64,000 bases of DNA from Desulfovibrionaceae bacterium. Lineage in GTDB: Bacteria > Desulfobacterota > Desulfovibrionia > Desulfovibrionales > Desulfovibrionaceae. The number at the start of each line of letters is the position of its first letter. The first letter of the stretch is position 1. Below are positions 53,835 to 63,801 of this stretch, piece after piece. Under the pieces are notes generated by a model that saw only the letters and a program-made list of their open reading frames with translations, had not been told where the DNA came from and did no database searches. The position numbers and the translations under genes are program-made. The stretch is from the NCBI GenBank assembly GCA_910575755.1, contig CAJTFO010000001.1:310001-374000 (forward strand), in the 5' to 3' direction.

Positions 53835-55935
53835 TTCCACAGACGGCACGAGGCGGGGGGGCCGCCCTCTTTGCGCCGTATTTGTGAGCGGAACCGGCAC
53901 GGATGTGGGCAAAACCGTGTTGACAGCCGCCCTGTTGCGTGCGCTGCGCCTTGCGGGGGTGGCGGCTCAGGCCGTGAAGCCCGTGCAGACCGGTGTGCCC
54001 GCAGGGGAGGAATATACCGCGCAACAGGCTGATGCGCGGGTGTACGCGTCGGCTGTGGCTGATCTGTCGCCTGTGCCGGGCTTGGCTCCCGCATCTGTGC
54101 TGCGCAGTTTTTCTCTGCCCGCTTCGCCGCATCTGGCCGCGGCGTGCCAGGGCAAGCGCCTGGAAGCGGCAGAATTGGCCCAGGATGTCCTGAAGCATTG
54201 GGAGAGCCTGAACGGCGCGGCGGAACTTCTGCTGCTGGAAGGCGCGGGCGGGTTGTGCGTGCCTCTCAATGAGCGGGAGGACATGCTGGATTTGATGGCC
54301 GCCCTGGATTTGCCAGTGCTGCTGGTGGGCGGCAACGGTCTGGGCGCGCTGAATCATGCGCTGCTTTCTCTGGCCGCCCTGCGCGACAGGGGGCTTGGTC
54401 TGGCGGCTCTGGCCCTGATTCCCACGCAGCCTGCCACAGTGGGCGCGGAAGATGAAGCCCGCATTCTGGCCGACAATCTCCGGATGTTGCGCGCGCGGCT
54501 GGCGCGATCCGGCTGTGACGCGCCAGTGCTGGAGCTGCCTCGTCTGGCGCGCCTGGATGGCGCGGCATGGCAGCGTCTGGCTGAGGCATTGTCCCCTCTG
54601 GCGGAGAAATTGACTCACTGGGCAGAGCGGGCGCGCGGCGAGATGGCAGCGGACCTGGTGGCGCGCGACCACGGCACGGTCTGGCATCCCTATGCCTCCG
54701 CCGTGGCATTGCCGCCCTTGTGCGCAGCCCGGAGCAGTCATGATAATCGCATCGTTCTCACTGACGGACGGGAATTGATCGACGGCATGTCTTCCTGGTG
54801 GTCGGCGGCGCATGGCTACAATCATCCTCGCTTGCTTGCGGCCCTGCGTTCCCAGGCCGGTCGCATGCCGCATGTGATGTTCGGCGGCCTGACGCACGCC
54901 CCGGCGGTGGATCTGGCCGAACGACTGCTGCAACACATGCCTCCGGGGCTGGAGCGTGTCTTTTTTGCTGATTCCGGCTCCGTGGCGGTGGAAGTGGCGC
55001 TGAAAATGGCTCTGCAATATCAGCAGGGCAGGGGAGAGACGCGGCGCACCCGTTTTCTGACGCCGCGCGGCGGCTATCATGGCGATACCCTGGGGGCCAT
55101 GTCGGTCTGTGACCCGGTGACGGGCATGCACAGTCTGTTTGCTGGTCTGCTGCCGCAACAGATTTTTGTGGAGCGCCCCTCCTGCCGTTTTGACATGCCC
55201 TTTGACCCTGCCAGCCTGGACGACGCCCGCCGCGCGCTGGAGCATCACGGCCAGGAGGTCGCGGCGGTGATTCTGGAGCCTGTGGTGCAGGGCGCGGGCG
55301 GCATGTGGTTTTACCATCCGGACTATTTGCGCGGGCTGACCGCGCTTTGCCGCGAGGCCGGAACATTGCTGATTTTTGACGAAATAGCCACCGGTTTTGG
55401 CCGTACCGGAAAATTCTTTGCCGCGGAATGGGCCGGGGTCACTCCTGACATTCTCTGCTGCGGCAAGGCCCTGACCGGCGGCGTGCTCACCCTGGCGGCC
55501 ACGGCCTGCACCGGCGATGTGGCGCGGGGCATTTGCGGTGCAGGCCGGGTTTTCATGCACGGACCCACCTTCATGGCCAATGCTTTGGCCTGCGCCGTGG
55601 CCGGGGCCGCTCTGGACATTCTGGACGAAAACCGCTGGCAAATGCAGATTGCCGGGCTGGAAGCCGCCATGCGCAAAGGGCTGGAACCCTGCCGCTCACT
55701 GCCCGGCGTGGCGGATGTGCGGGTGCTGGGCGGCATCGGCGTGGTGGAAATGGAACAGCCTGTGAATACGGCTGCCTTGCAGCGCTTTTTTGTGGAGCAG
55801 GGGGTCTGGATCAGGCCGTTCAACCGTCTGATCTACCTCATGCCGCCCTATGCGAGCCCTCTGGCGGACGTATCCCGGCTTTGCGCAGTGGTGAAGGAAG
55901 CTGTGCACCGGGGGGCATACAGGACGGGCGTTTGA
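53821..55935 (+). CDS. BioD-BioA fusion: dethiobiotin synthetase and adenosylmethionine-8-amino-7-oxononanoate aminotransferase
   Basis: A 704-residue bifunctional protein. Residues 1 to about 270 are BioD: SGTGTDVGKTVLTAALLRAL (P-loop) near 22, KPVQTG, and LLLEGAGGLCVPL. From about 280 (ADLVARDHGTVWHPYASA) it is BioA: DGMSSWWSAAHGYNHPRLL, FFADSGSVAVEVALKMALQY, FDEIATGFGRTGKFFAAE, and catalytic Lys near 549 in CCGKALTGG. BioA makes DAPA and BioD closes the ureido ring, so the chain joins consecutive steps, as in plant BIO3-BIO1. GGAGG lies 8 bases before the ATG. It overlaps bioB. BioF/BioC are not in this window. Confidence 0.93.
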   Translation: MRGPDSTDGTRRGGRPLCAVFVSGTGTDVGKTVLTAALLRALRLAGVAAQAVKPVQTGVPAGEEYTAQQADARVYASAVADLSPVPGLAPASVLRSFSLPASPHLAAACQGKRLEAAELAQDVLKHWESLNGAAELLLLEGAGGLCVPLNEREDMLDLMAALDLPVLLVGGNGLGALNHALLSLAALRDRGLGLAALALIPTQPATVGAEDEARILADNLRMLRARLARSGCDAPVLELPRLARLDGAAWQRLAEALSPLAEKLTHWAERARGEMAADLVARDHGTVWHPYASAVALPPLCAARSSHDNRIVLTDGRELIDGMSSWWSAAHGYNHPRLLAALRSQAGRMPHVMFGGLTHAPAVDLAERLLQHMPPGLERVFFADSGSVAVEVALKMALQYQQGRGETRRTRFLTPRGGYHGDTLGAMSVCDPVTGMHSLFAGLLPQQIFVERPSCRFDMPFDPASLDDARRALEHHGQEVAAVILEPVVQGAGGMWFYHPDYLRGLTALCREAGTLLIFDEIATGFGRTGKFFAAEWAGVTPDILCCGKALTGGVLTLAATACTGDVARGICGAGRVFMHGPTFMANALACAVAGAALDILDENRWQMQIAGLEAAMRKGLEPCRSLPGVADVRVLGGIGVVEMEQPVNTAALQRFFVEQGVWIRPFNRLIYLMPPYASPLADVSRLCAVVKEAVHRGAYRTGV

Positions 55936-55958
55936 GCCGCGTGTTCCGGGGTGTGGTC

Positions 55959-56165
55959 TTATTCAGCGGGAGGCGGCGGCACAGGCAGGCCCCGAAAGAT
56001 GAGCCGCGTGGCTGTGGCGTCGGCCAGTTCGGCCACATCCATAAGTTTTTCCAGCAGTTCCAGCAGGTAAAAGCGGTCATTTTCGCAGCCGTCCTTGAAG
56101 TCGGCTTCCAGTTGGCCTGAACGCATATAGCTTTCCAGTTCTTCAAGATCCTTCACTGTCAGCAT
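55959..56165 (-). CDS. Small hypothetical protein
   Basis: A 68-residue acidic protein (MLTVKDLEELESYMRSGQLE...GLPVPPPPAE), helical in prediction from composition, with no signal peptide or recognised family. It overlaps the upstream LpdD-like gene by 7 bases (ATGCTGA), so the two are translationally coupled. It ends close to the convergent bioDA gene. Function unknown. Confidence 0.65.
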   Translation of the reverse strand: MLTVKDLEELESYMRSGQLEADFKDGCENDRFYLLELLEKLMDVAELADATATRLIFRGLPVPPPPAE

Positions 56166-56521
56166 GCTTCATCCTTGTGCTGCGTCGCCAGGGCGGCCAG
56201 GCAGCGCTCTGTCAGCGTTTCAGCCAAGCGTTCCACAGCGGCGATTTCTTCTTTACTGATGTTTTCGTAATGAATACCCGCGCTGACGCAGACGGTACAA
56301 CTAAGGGCGTCGGCCATGCGCCGGGCCATGCGCCAGGCTAACTGATCCTCCCTGTGGCCCGGCAGAACAAGCAGCTTCGCTTCAGCCGCGCCGCCAGGCG
56401 CGGCCAGGGCCACGGCTCCCAGATGGGCCGCGCCGCCGTTCAGTATTACCTGAAGATCGCGCCCCATCCGCAGCGCGCACAGCTCCAGTTTCAGTCGCCC
56501 CTGGCAGAGGCAAAAGCGCAT
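56159..56521 (-). CDS. LpdD-like prenyl-FMN decarboxylase accessory protein
   Basis: A 120-residue protein (MRFCLCQGRLKLELCALRM...). VILNGGAAHLGAVALAAP, LVLPGHREDQLAWRMAR and VCVSAGIHYENISKEEI fit, from memory, the LpdD/UbiD-associated family described as a chaperone for prenylated flavin in gallate/phenolic acid decarboxylases. No UbiD-type decarboxylase or UbiX is in the window, so its partner is elsewhere or the role differs. The longer frame (from 56596) is rejected. A good ribosome site was not identified. Gap 56522-56774 shows no gene. Confidence 0.6.
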   Translation of the reverse strand: MRFCLCQGRLKLELCALRMGRDLQVILNGGAAHLGAVALAAPGGAAEAKLLVLPGHREDQLAWRMARRMADALSCTVCVSAGIHYENISKEEIAAVERLAETLTERCLAALATQHKDEAC

Positions 56522-56774
56522 GGCGACTCCTTGGACGTTTTTTGTCAACATGAAACAGAAAAGCTGTCCTGGCAAGTGCAAACATACGGCCCGCATGGCG
56601 GTTATCCGGTCATATAACCCATAAATAAAGGTTTTTATATGCCGCGACCCTGTGGCGTGAGGGTCTTTTTCTTTACTTTACACAGTTTTCAGTCTATAAA
56701 ATTTGGCTACACCTACTACATGAACCTGCCGGGAATGGCGCGCGACGCATTGTCGGAAGGGAAGGAGTTACTAC

Positions 56775-57644
56775 ATGGCCGCAGGATTGCATTTCACAAA
56801 AATGCAGGGCATCGGCAATGATTATGTTTATGTGAACGGCTTTGAGGAGCGCGTGGACAACCCCGGTGAACTGGCCAAAAGGATCAGCGACCGGCATTTT
56901 GGCGTGGGCTCCGATGGTCTGGTGCTGATTTTGCCCTCCGCTGTGGCCGATCTGCGCATGCGCATGTTCAACGCTGACGGTTCGGAAGCCGAAATGTGCG
57001 GCAACGCCACCCGCTGCGTGGGCAAGTACGCGCGCGATCACGGCATCGTCAACAAGGATGTTATCCGCCTGGAAACGGGGGCGGGCATCAAGATAATCCG
57101 TTTGCTCTTCGAGGCCGGGGAGGTTCGCGGGGCTACCGTGGATATGGGCGAACCCGTGTTCGCTCCTGAGCGCGTTCCCGTGCTGGCGGCCCCTGCCCTG
57201 ACCGAGGGCGAAGACCCGCAGCGCTTCATCGCCCGCCCGGTGGAGGTGGATGGCCGCACTTACGCTGTCACCGCCGTGTCCATGGGTAACCCGCACGCGG
57301 TGGTTTTCATGGACGGCATTGATGAGCTGGATCTGCCCGGACTGGGGCCGAAATTCGAGCATCACCCCATTTTCCCCAGGCGCACCAATACGGAATTTGT
57401 GGAGGTCATTTCCTCCGATAAAATCAGAATGCGCGTCTGGGAGCGCGGGGCCGGAGAAACCCTGGCCTGCGGCACCGGCGCGTGCGCCGCGGCTGTGGCC
57501 AGCGTGCTCAACGGCCATACGGGCCGTTCGCTGGATGTGGAACTCAGGGGCGGCGTGCTGCATATCGACTGGGATAAGAGCGACGGCCATGTCTACATGA
57601 CGGGCGGCGCTGTGACCGTTTTTGAAGGCGTATATTTTATCTGA
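56775..57644 (+). CDS. dapF: Diaminopimelate epimerase
   Basis: A 289-residue enzyme converting LL- to meso-diaminopimelate for lysine and peptidoglycan. [16 protein letters not shown], the catalytic cysteines in [13 protein letters not shown] (residue about 75) and [15 protein letters not shown] (about 231) are conserved. GAAGGAG precedes the ATG. dapL follows 16 bp downstream on the same strand, so the pair is an operon and performs consecutive steps: DapL makes LL-DAP, DapF epimerises it. Confidence 0.95.
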   Translation: MAAGLHFTKMQGIGNDYVYVNGFEERVDNPGELAKRISDRHFGVGSDGLVLILPSAVADLRMRMFNADGSEAEMCGNATRCVGKYARDHGIVNKDVIRLETGAGIKIIRLLFEAGEVRGATVDMGEPVFAPERVPVLAAPALTEGEDPQRFIARPVEVDGRTYAVTAVSMGNPHAVVFMDGIDELDLPGLGPKFEHHPIFPRRTNTEFVEVISSDKIRMRVWERGAGETLACGTGACAAAVASVLNGHTGRSLDVELRGGVLHIDWDKSDGHVYMTGGAVTVFEGVYFI

Positions 57645-57660
57645 CAAAACCGAGGACTGC

Positions 57661-58887
57661 ATGGCTACGATCAACAGCAATTTTCTCAAGCTTCAGAGCA
57701 ATTACCTTTTTGCCGACATTGCCCGCAAGGTCGCCAGTTTCAAAGATTCCAATCCGGACAGCCGGGTCATCAGCCTGGGCATCGGCGATGTGACGCGCCC
57801 CCTGGTTCCGGCGGTGGTGGAGGCCCTGCACAAGGCCGTGGACGAAATGGGCGATGCCGCGCATTTTCACGGTTACGGCCCGGAACAGGGCTATGCCTTT
57901 CTCCGCGACCTGATTATGGAGAATGACTACAAGGCGCGCGGCGTGAACCTCAGTCCGGATGAAATTTTTATCAGCGACGGGGCCAAGTCCGATGTGGGCA
58001 ACTTTCAGGAGGTTTTCGCCCAGGACAGCATTGTGGCCGTGACGGACCCGGTTTACCCGGTCTATGTGGACTCCAACGCCATGGCCGGGCGTGCCGGTGA
58101 GATGGAGGGCAGGCAGTGGAACAGGCTTGTCTATCTGCCTTGCGTCAGAACCAATGATTTTGTGCCGGATTTTCCCAAAACCCGGCCGGACATGATTTAC
58201 CTCTGCTATCCCAACAACCCTACGGGCACAGTGCTTTCCCGCGCGGCCCTGCAAGGCTGGGTGGACTATGCCCGGCGCGAGGGCTGCGTGATTCTCTACG
58301 ATTCGGCCTATGAGGCATTCATCCGTGATCCGGATGTGCCGCACAGCATCTATGAGCTGGACGGAGCGCAGGAAGTGGCTGTGGAATTTCGCAGTTTTTC
58401 CAAAACCGCCGGTTTCACCGGTCTGCGCTGCGCCTATACCGTGGTTCCCAAGGCCCTGCAGATCAGCGACGGCAAAGGCGGCAAGACGGGGCTTAACGCT
58501 CTCTGGAACCGCCGCCAGTGCACCAAGTACAATGGTTGCGCCTACATTGTGCAGCGCGCCGCCGCCGCCGTGTACAGCGAGGAAGGCCGCCGCCAGATCG
58601 AGGGCGTGATCAGGGGCTATCAGAGCAATGCGGCGCTGCTCAGCGCGGCAGTGAGGGAAATGGGGCTGGAGGTTTTTGGCGGGGTCAATGCTCCCTATAT
58701 CTGGGTAAGCGTGCCCAGGGGCATGGATTCCTGGGGCTTCTTCGATCATCTGTTGCAGTCCGCCGCTCTGGTCTGCACGCCTGGCGCGGGCTTCGGCGCC
58801 AGCGGCGAAGGCTATGTGCGCCTGACAGCCTTTGGTTCGCCTGAAGATACGGAAGAAGCCATCCGCCGCATGCGGCAATTGAGCTGA
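57661..58887 (+). CDS. dapL: LL-diaminopimelate aminotransferase
   Basis: A 408-residue PLP enzyme converting tetrahydrodipicolinate directly to LL-diaminopimelate, bypassing Dap[62 protein letters not shown] and catalytic Lys near 248 in [17 protein letters not shown], plus RRQCTKYNG, match DapL. GAGG stands before the ATG at 57661; the open frame begins earlier but within the dapF end. Absence of acyl-intermediate genes nearby is consistent with this route. Confidence 0.94.
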   Translation: MATINSNFLKLQSNYLFADIARKVASFKDSNPDSRVISLGIGDVTRPLVPAVVEALHKAVDEMGDAAHFHGYGPEQGYAFLRDLIMENDYKARGVNLSPDEIFISDGAKSDVGNFQEVFAQDSIVAVTDPVYPVYVDSNAMAGRAGEMEGRQWNRLVYLPCVRTNDFVPDFPKTRPDMIYLCYPNNPTGTVLSRAALQGWVDYARREGCVILYDSAYEAFIRDPDVPHSIYELDGAQEVAVEFRSFSKTAGFTGLRCAYTVVPKALQISDGKGGKTGLNALWNRRQCTKYNGCAYIVQRAAAAVYSEEGRRQIEGVIRGYQSNAALLSAAVREMGLEVFGGVNAPYIWVSVPRGMDSWGFFDHLLQSAALVCTPGAGFGASGEGYVRLTAFGSPEDTEEAIRRMRQLS

Positions 58888-58955
58888 AGCACGGCATCGG
58901 ACAGATATTCAGAAAGGGGAGGGCGACCTCCCCTTTCTGGTGATTTACAAAGAAG

Positions 58956-60173
58956 CTATGCGGGGTTCAGCGCCTCCAGGCGTTGGCGGACAATGCTCAC
59001 GGGATGCAGGCACGGCAGTTCACTGCCGTGCAGAATCTGCACGCGGCAGGTTCCGCACTCTGAGACGGCCACATGCGCCCCGCTTTCGCGCACGGTTCTG
59101 AACAGCGTAGCGCCGATATCCTGAGCAATGGCGTATTTTTCTTTTTTGAAGCCGTAGCTGCCCGATATGCCGCAGCAACCCGCGTCGGCATTGCGGGATG
59201 CGACACCGGGCAGGCGGCGCATCAGCTCCAGACCGGGCAGGCCGTTGCCCTGGGCGCGTAAATGACAGGGGGCATGGTAGATGACGCGCAGTTCCGGCAG
59301 GCTTGCGCGATTTTCGGATTCCAGCCGCAGTTCGCCGCGTTCCACGCAGTCCAGCAGAAATTCCTGTGCGTCCTCCAGCGGGGTCAGGCCGTGCTTTTCG
59401 GCCAGATCCGGAAAAAATTCCGGCAGTTCGGTTTTGAACATGAGGGCGCAGCTGGGGCAGCCGGTAATGATCGGAATGCCCTGCTCCCGCCAGCGGGCCA
59501 GCGTCGCCAGATTGCGCTCGGCATTGGCGCGGGCGTCCTGCCAGAAGCCGTTGGCGACCATCGGCAGGCCACAGCAGACGAATTCATCCGGCACAATGAC
59601 TTCATACCCGGCCCGGTTCAGCGTCCAGAGCATATCCAGGCCGGTGCGGGGGTCGTACACATCCACATAACAACCCGGAAAAAAGACGACTTTGCGATTT
59701 TGGCCCGACTGCCTGAAGCCGCGGGCCTGCTGCCGGAATGTCTGGCTGGCGAAGCGGGGCAGGGGGGCACGTTTGTCGATGCCCAGGGCGTCCAGCACAG
59801 CGCGGGTCACGGGGTTGAGCATGCCGAAATTTTTGAGCCCGGCCGGGATCAGGCGCAGCCAGCGCGCCTGAAGTTCGCCATGCGCCAGCACCCAGTCGCG
59901 CAGGCCGGGGCGCTGTTTTTTGCACTGCTCGGCGCGGGCCAGCATGTTGATGCTGGATACGGGAACATCGTGCGGGCAGGAAATGTCGCAATTCTTGCAG
60001 TTGGCGCAATAGTGCAGGGAGGGGTCTTCCGCCAGCCCCAGCAGGCGGAATCGCTCATAGGCCGGGCCGATCATGCGCGGCCCGAGAAAGTTGGGCGTGG
60101 CCTCGGCCACCGGGCAATGCACCACACAGGTGGTGCAGGCGATGCATTGATCGGGATTGATGCGTACGCTCAT
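58956..60173 (-). CDS. glpC: Anaerobic glycerol-3-phosphate dehydrogenase subunit C
   Basis: A 405-residue iron-sulfur electron-transfer subunit. Two ferredoxin motifs (CIACTTCVVHCPVAEATP; CANCKNCDISCPHDVPVS) at the N-terminus bind [4Fe-4S] clusters. Two CCG-type domains follow (FFPGCYVDVYDPRTG ... CCGLPMVANG; YHAPCHLRAQGNG ... GCCGISGSYGFKKEKY), which take electrons to quinone. It overlaps glpB in an ATGA. It would pass electrons from GlpA/B to the membrane during anaerobic growth on glycerol phosphate. Confidence 0.94.
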   Translation of the reverse strand: MSVRINPDQCIACTTCVVHCPVAEATPNFLGPRMIGPAYERFRLLGLAEDPSLHYCANCKNCDISCPHDVPVSSINMLARAEQCKKQRPGLRDWVLAHGELQARWLRLIPAGLKNFGMLNPVTRAVLDALGIDKRAPLPRFASQTFRQQARGFRQSGQNRKVVFFPGCYVDVYDPRTGLDMLWTLNRAGYEVIVPDEFVCCGLPMVANGFWQDARANAERNLATLARWREQGIPIITGCPSCALMFKTELPEFFPDLAEKHGLTPLEDAQEFLLDCVERGELRLESENRASLPELRVIYHAPCHLRAQGNGLPGLELMRRLPGVASRNADAGCCGISGSYGFKKEKYAIAQDIGATLFRTVRESGAHVAVSECGTCRVQILHGSELPCLHPVSIVRQRLEALNPA

Positions 60174-61477
60174 AGCTGCTCTCCGGACGCCGGTTCATGG
60201 AATTTTCCCGCTGTGGCGGCGGCCATGCGGCCGGCTTGCCAGCCGGTGGCCAGGGCGACGCCGTGGCCGCTTTTTTCGGTTGCGAAGTCATAGCCGCCGA
60301 CGCTGCGCCCGGCGAAAAAGATGTTATCATACCATGCCTGACCACTGTCGTCCTGCGGGCGCATCTCTCCGTCCACCCGGACGCCCAGACGGGAAAAGAC
60401 ATGATTGCCGAAAATTTCCGGTTCGGACCACAGCGTGACGTCCGACGGAACGGGGATATCCAGTTTGAACACGCTTTCGCGGGCGCTGCCCGGCGCAAGC
60501 TCGATACCGCCGCCCAGAATGCCGCCCGTGGCCAGCACAAAGGCGCGGGCAGTGTGGCGGCGTTCCTGCCCGGCGGCCAGCGCCGTGAGAGAAGTACAGC
60601 GTTTTCCATCGGTGGTGGCGCGGATGATGCGGGCGTTTTCCACCAGCTCGAAATCATGGCGGCGCAGTTCGCGCAGCAGGGCGTCTCGCAGGCGCAGGCC
60701 GCCCACGCCCGGCGGGATGGAAAGCATCTCCACCAGCGGACAGGCCACAGCCTGATTGAGTTCATGCCAGATTGAGGCGTCGGCCCTGCTGCCGCAAATG
60801 GGCGGCAAAAGCACGGCGTCGCACTGGCCGGCATGCTTTCTGAGGTTTTGAATCAGCCAGTCCCGCCCCCGTGGCCTGTCCACCAGTCGGGCGAGATCCA
60901 GGGCGCTCAGGCTGCGATGGGTCGCCCCCAGCGGCGAGGGCAGCATGAACGGGACAAAGTCCTTGTCCGCCCAGTCCCGGTAGCGCCGCAACTGACTGAC
61001 GATCAGCGCGGGCCGACAGTCGCGCAGGCCGTGCACGCCGGCCACAAGTATGCGCCTGGCCCTGGCCAGGGCTGCGGGGTCCAGCCCGTCGGGCAGAAGA
61101 TAGCTTGGCTTGAGCGTGCCCATGATGGTGGGCAGCAGGGCATTGCATGGCGCGCCCTCAGGGGTTGCGGCCGTGTGCAGGGGCCAGCCCTGGTCAGCCG
61201 CGCATTGAAGCAGCATGTCCACAGCAGCGCGGACACGGCTTGCGCCAAGCAGGCGATAGGGGTGCGCCGGCGGCAGAAGATCCATGCCGCTCCAGGGGTC
61301 GTTCAGGCGCTGACCACCCGCATAACCCAGCAGGTCCACGCAGCCGCCGCTGATAGCCAGCGAACCCATGCCGTCAGTTACCATCCGCACACTGCGGCCC
61401 TCGCGGGCGGCGGTGAGCGCGGCCACAAGTCCAGCCAGGCCGGAACCGACCACCAGTACGTCAATTATCCTGCTCAT
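60170..61477 (-). CDS. glpB: Anaerobic glycerol-3-phosphate dehydrogenase subunit B
   Basis: A 435-residue flavoprotein: VLVVGSGLAGLVAALTAARE (FAD-binding dinucleotide fold), MGSLAISGGCVDLLGY, and the C-terminal NIFFAGRSVGGYDFATEKSG. It is the second subunit of the GlpABC complex, which oxidises sn-glycerol-3-phosphate to dihydroxyacetone phosphate. The start at 61477 (MSRIIDVLVV) overlaps the end of glpA by 17 bases. It overlaps glpC in an ATGA. Tight overlaps through the operon keep subunits in fixed ratio. Confidence 0.93.
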   Translation of the reverse strand: MSRIIDVLVVGSGLAGLVAALTAAREGRSVRMVTDGMGSLAISGGCVDLLGYAGGQRLNDPWSGMDLLPPAHPYRLLGASRVRAAVDMLLQCAADQGWPLHTAATPEGAPCNALLPTIMGTLKPSYLLPDGLDPAALARARRILVAGVHGLRDCRPALIVSQLRRYRDWADKDFVPFMLPSPLGATHRSLSALDLARLVDRPRGRDWLIQNLRKHAGQCDAVLLPPICGSRADASIWHELNQAVACPLVEMLSIPPGVGGLRLRDALLRELRRHDFELVENARIIRATTDGKRCTSLTALAAGQERRHTARAFVLATGGILGGGIELAPGSARESVFKLDIPVPSDVTLWSEPEIFGNHVFSRLGVRVDGEMRPQDDSGQAWYDNIFFAGRSVGGYDFATEKSGHGVALATGWQAGRMAAATAGKFHEPASGEQL

Positions 61478-63086
61478 TGGCGGCTCCGTCCAGGTTGAGG
61501 GTTCCTGCATACACTGCTCTTCCCAGTTCCATTTCGCGTGCCTGCGTACCCCAGAGGGCCGGGCGCAGACCGCGCCAGCGCTCCTGCAGGAAGCGCCGCA
61601 CATTGTCCGTGGGCGAGAGCTCCAGGGGCACGCCGTGTTCCACCAGCGCGCCGATGGTCCGCAACGAGCAGAAGGTTCCCTGGCAGGTCCCCATGCCCAG
61701 CCTTGTGCGCAGCCTGATGTCCGTCAGGGAATGGGTGGAGGGATCGCGCGCCACGCGTTCAATTTCAGCCAGGCTGACCATTTCGCATTCGCACAGCAGG
61801 GGATTGCCGTCGCTTTCTCCGGCGCGGCCCGCCAGCTCCACCTGTTGCAGTACATCGGGCAGATCGTCGCCCAAACGGTCCGCCATGAGCTGGAGGCCCT
61901 GCACGGGAAAATAGCGCGCCGCGCGGCGCAGCATGGCCTGGTCGGGATCGGGTATCAGGGCTTCGTCAGCGGTGCGACAGGGCGCATGCACGCCGAGCCT
62001 GGCGCAAACATTGTCGCTGACGCGTTCGGCCATCAGGCGGTAGGTGGTCAGCTTGCCGCCGAAGATGGACACCATGCCTTCCAGACCCTGCTCCGCATGG
62101 TCCACCACATGAAAATTGCGGCTGGCCTTGCGTCCCGCGGCATTGCCCGGCGTATAGAGGGGGCGCGTGCCCGCAAAGGCGCGCAGGATGCGGTATTGGC
62201 GCACTGCCGGAAACAGAGGTTCGCCCAGGTCAAGCAGGCGCAACACTTCCGTGCAGGTGGGCGTGGTGTCGTCGGGGCGTTCCGTGGGTGTGGAGGTGGT
62301 GCCGAGAATGGTGATGGAACCATGCGGCACAAAAATATCGCCGTCCGCGCCGGGGTGCAGGCGGTTGATCACGCGCGAGGTAAAGCGGTGGTTGAATACG
62401 ATCAGCGTTCCCCTGTCCGGCGACACGGCCACATCCAGACCGGCCAGGCCGGCAATGCGGCCCGACCAGGAGCCGGCGGCGTTGACCACGCACTGGCAGG
62501 CGATTTCCAGGCTTTCGCCGCTGATGCTGTTGCGGGCCGTCACGCCGCACACTTTGCCGTTACGCTGATGGATGGCCGTGACTTCATGATAAGTCATCAC
62601 CCGACCGCCGTGACGCCTGGCGGACATGGCGTTGTGCAGCGCCAGACGGAAACCGTCCACGCAGGAATCGGGCACGCGGAAGACGCGGCGGATGTCCGGG
62701 GAAAGATTCGGTTCCAGACGCAGGGCTTCGGCCACGTCCAGTTCCTGCGCGTCAATGCCCGCTTTGCGGCAGGCTTCGGCCCAGGGCTCCACATAGGCCG
62801 GGTCGTCGCCAGGCGTCAGAGCGAAAAATCCTTCGGTTTCCTCCACACACTGCCTGCCGATGCGCCGAACAATCATGTTCTCTTCAATACATTCGCGCGC
62901 GGATTCATTGTCGTTGACCGCATAGCGGCCCCCGCTGTGCAGCAGCCCGTGAAAACGCGAACTGGTGCCGTGGGCAAGGCCGCCCTGTTCCAGCAGAATG
63001 GCGGGCACGCCGCGCATGCACAGATCGCGCAACGTGCCCATGCCGGTAGCGCCGCCGCCAATGACGACAACCGTGGTCTCCAGCAT
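61461..63086 (-). CDS. glpA: Anaerobic glycerol-3-phosphate dehydrogenase subunit A
   Basis: A 541-residue FAD subunit. VVVIGGGATGMGTLRDL is the FAD fold, SSRFHGLLHSGGRYAV and VVNAAGSWSGRIA typical of the GlpA/GlpD family, and the C-terminus has a BFD-like [2Fe-2S] domain (LLCECEMVSLAEIERVA and RLGMGTCQGTFC). It dehydrogenates glycerol-3-phosphate. AGGAGG lies five bases before the ATG. It starts the glpABC operon. glpF, glpK and a GlpR-type regulator are not in the window. Confidence 0.94.
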   Translation of the reverse strand: MLETTVVVIGGGATGMGTLRDLCMRGVPAILLEQGGLAHGTSSRFHGLLHSGGRYAVNDNESARECIEENMIVRRIGRQCVEETEGFFALTPGDDPAYVEPWAEACRKAGIDAQELDVAEALRLEPNLSPDIRRVFRVPDSCVDGFRLALHNAMSARRHGGRVMTYHEVTAIHQRNGKVCGVTARNSISGESLEIACQCVVNAAGSWSGRIAGLAGLDVAVSPDRGTLIVFNHRFTSRVINRLHPGADGDIFVPHGSITILGTTSTPTERPDDTTPTCTEVLRLLDLGEPLFPAVRQYRILRAFAGTRPLYTPGNAAGRKASRNFHVVDHAEQGLEGMVSIFGGKLTTYRLMAERVSDNVCARLGVHAPCRTADEALIPDPDQAMLRRAARYFPVQGLQLMADRLGDDLPDVLQQVELAGRAGESDGNPLLCECEMVSLAEIERVARDPSTHSLTDIRLRTRLGMGTCQGTFCSLRTIGALVEHGVPLELSPTDNVRRFLQERWRGLRPALWGTQAREMELGRAVYAGTLNLDGAANEQDN

Positions 63087-63325
63087 GGGGCCTCCTGATA
63101 TATGGCTGAAATATTCGCGCCACCGGGCCGCGTTGCCGATGGCGCGCCTTTATTCCGGCGAAGCTTTTACTGCAAGCTGCATACAGCCAGAACTTACGGC
63201 GCTTTCACGCCGCGCCAGGCTCTCGTCTGACGGGAAGTTCATGATTTGCATGAAATGACTCCCAGACAGAAATTTTCATTCTTTTACCCTTGTTCGTCAA
63301 GAGGCTCCTGCCCATCCACCAGGGC

Positions 63326-63363
63326 AATCGCATGAAGGTCAAGCCGCCGGTTTGCCCCTCAAC
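63326..63363. repeat. Second copy of the about 38-nt repeat
   Basis: Same sequence as at 9583, with two mismatches, in the region between glpA and tRNA-Met (63087-63647). That region contains only short frames (MKVKPPVCPSTQCSLMV and similar) which I do not trust. Probably IS debris. Confidence 0.55.
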
Positions 63364-63613
63364 ACAGTGTTCCCTGATGGTTGTGCACGGGGAACCTGTG
63401 CGTTTCGGCTTGCGCTATAAAAAAGCTCTAAATCCAGCCGAACAAGAGGTATTTATGGAGAAAAAAGCGGGCAGCAGGAGCAATTTTGCGAAAACTTTGT
63501 GAGTGGAAGGCAGTGCACATTTACGGGCCGCAGGTAGCAGAAATGCAAATGTCAGATTGCACATGCGCCTGGTAGGGCGCTGCTGGCAAGAGAGCCTTAC
63601 AGACACATATGAA

Positions 63614-63645
63614 GAACCCCCGACTATGCCGGGGGTTCCTTTTTT
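63614..63645. terminator. Hairpin downstream of tRNA-Met
   Basis: A 9-bp stem (GAACCCCCG paired with CGGGGGTTC) around ACTATGC, followed on the + strand by CTTTTTT. On the tRNA strand the downstream T-run is weak (TTCTTCAT), but the hairpin directly follows the tRNA and probably ends it. Confidence 0.7.
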
Positions 63646-63647
63646 GC

Positions 63648-63724
63648 TGGTAGCAAGGGAGGGATTTGAACCCCCGACACTGCGGGTATGAACCGCATGC
63701 TCTGACCAACTGAGCTACCTTGCC
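63648..63724 (-). tRNA. tRNA-Met (anticodon CAT, elongator-like)
   Basis: On the minus strand the 77-nt sequence begins GGCAAGGTAGCTCAGTTGG, has anticodon stem-loop TGCGG-TTCATAC-CCGCA with anticodon CAT, T loop TTCAAATC, and ends CCTTGCT-A-CCA. The first acceptor pair would be G-U, others pair. With full pairing of the acceptor stem otherwise, it is an elongator rather than an initiator, which would have a mismatch. An Ile-lysidine use of CAT cannot be excluded by eye. Confidence 0.9.
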
Positions 63725-63801
63725 CTGTTGCGTCCAGTGACGACGCGCTGATTTATCTATACAATTTCTCCCTGCTTGGCAAGCATTTTTTGCTCCGTCC
63801 G

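Noticed and set aside
63290-63502. 70-codon frame in the glpA-tRNA gap
   Set aside because: It spans IS debris with a repeat segment and lacks a start context; considered non-coding.
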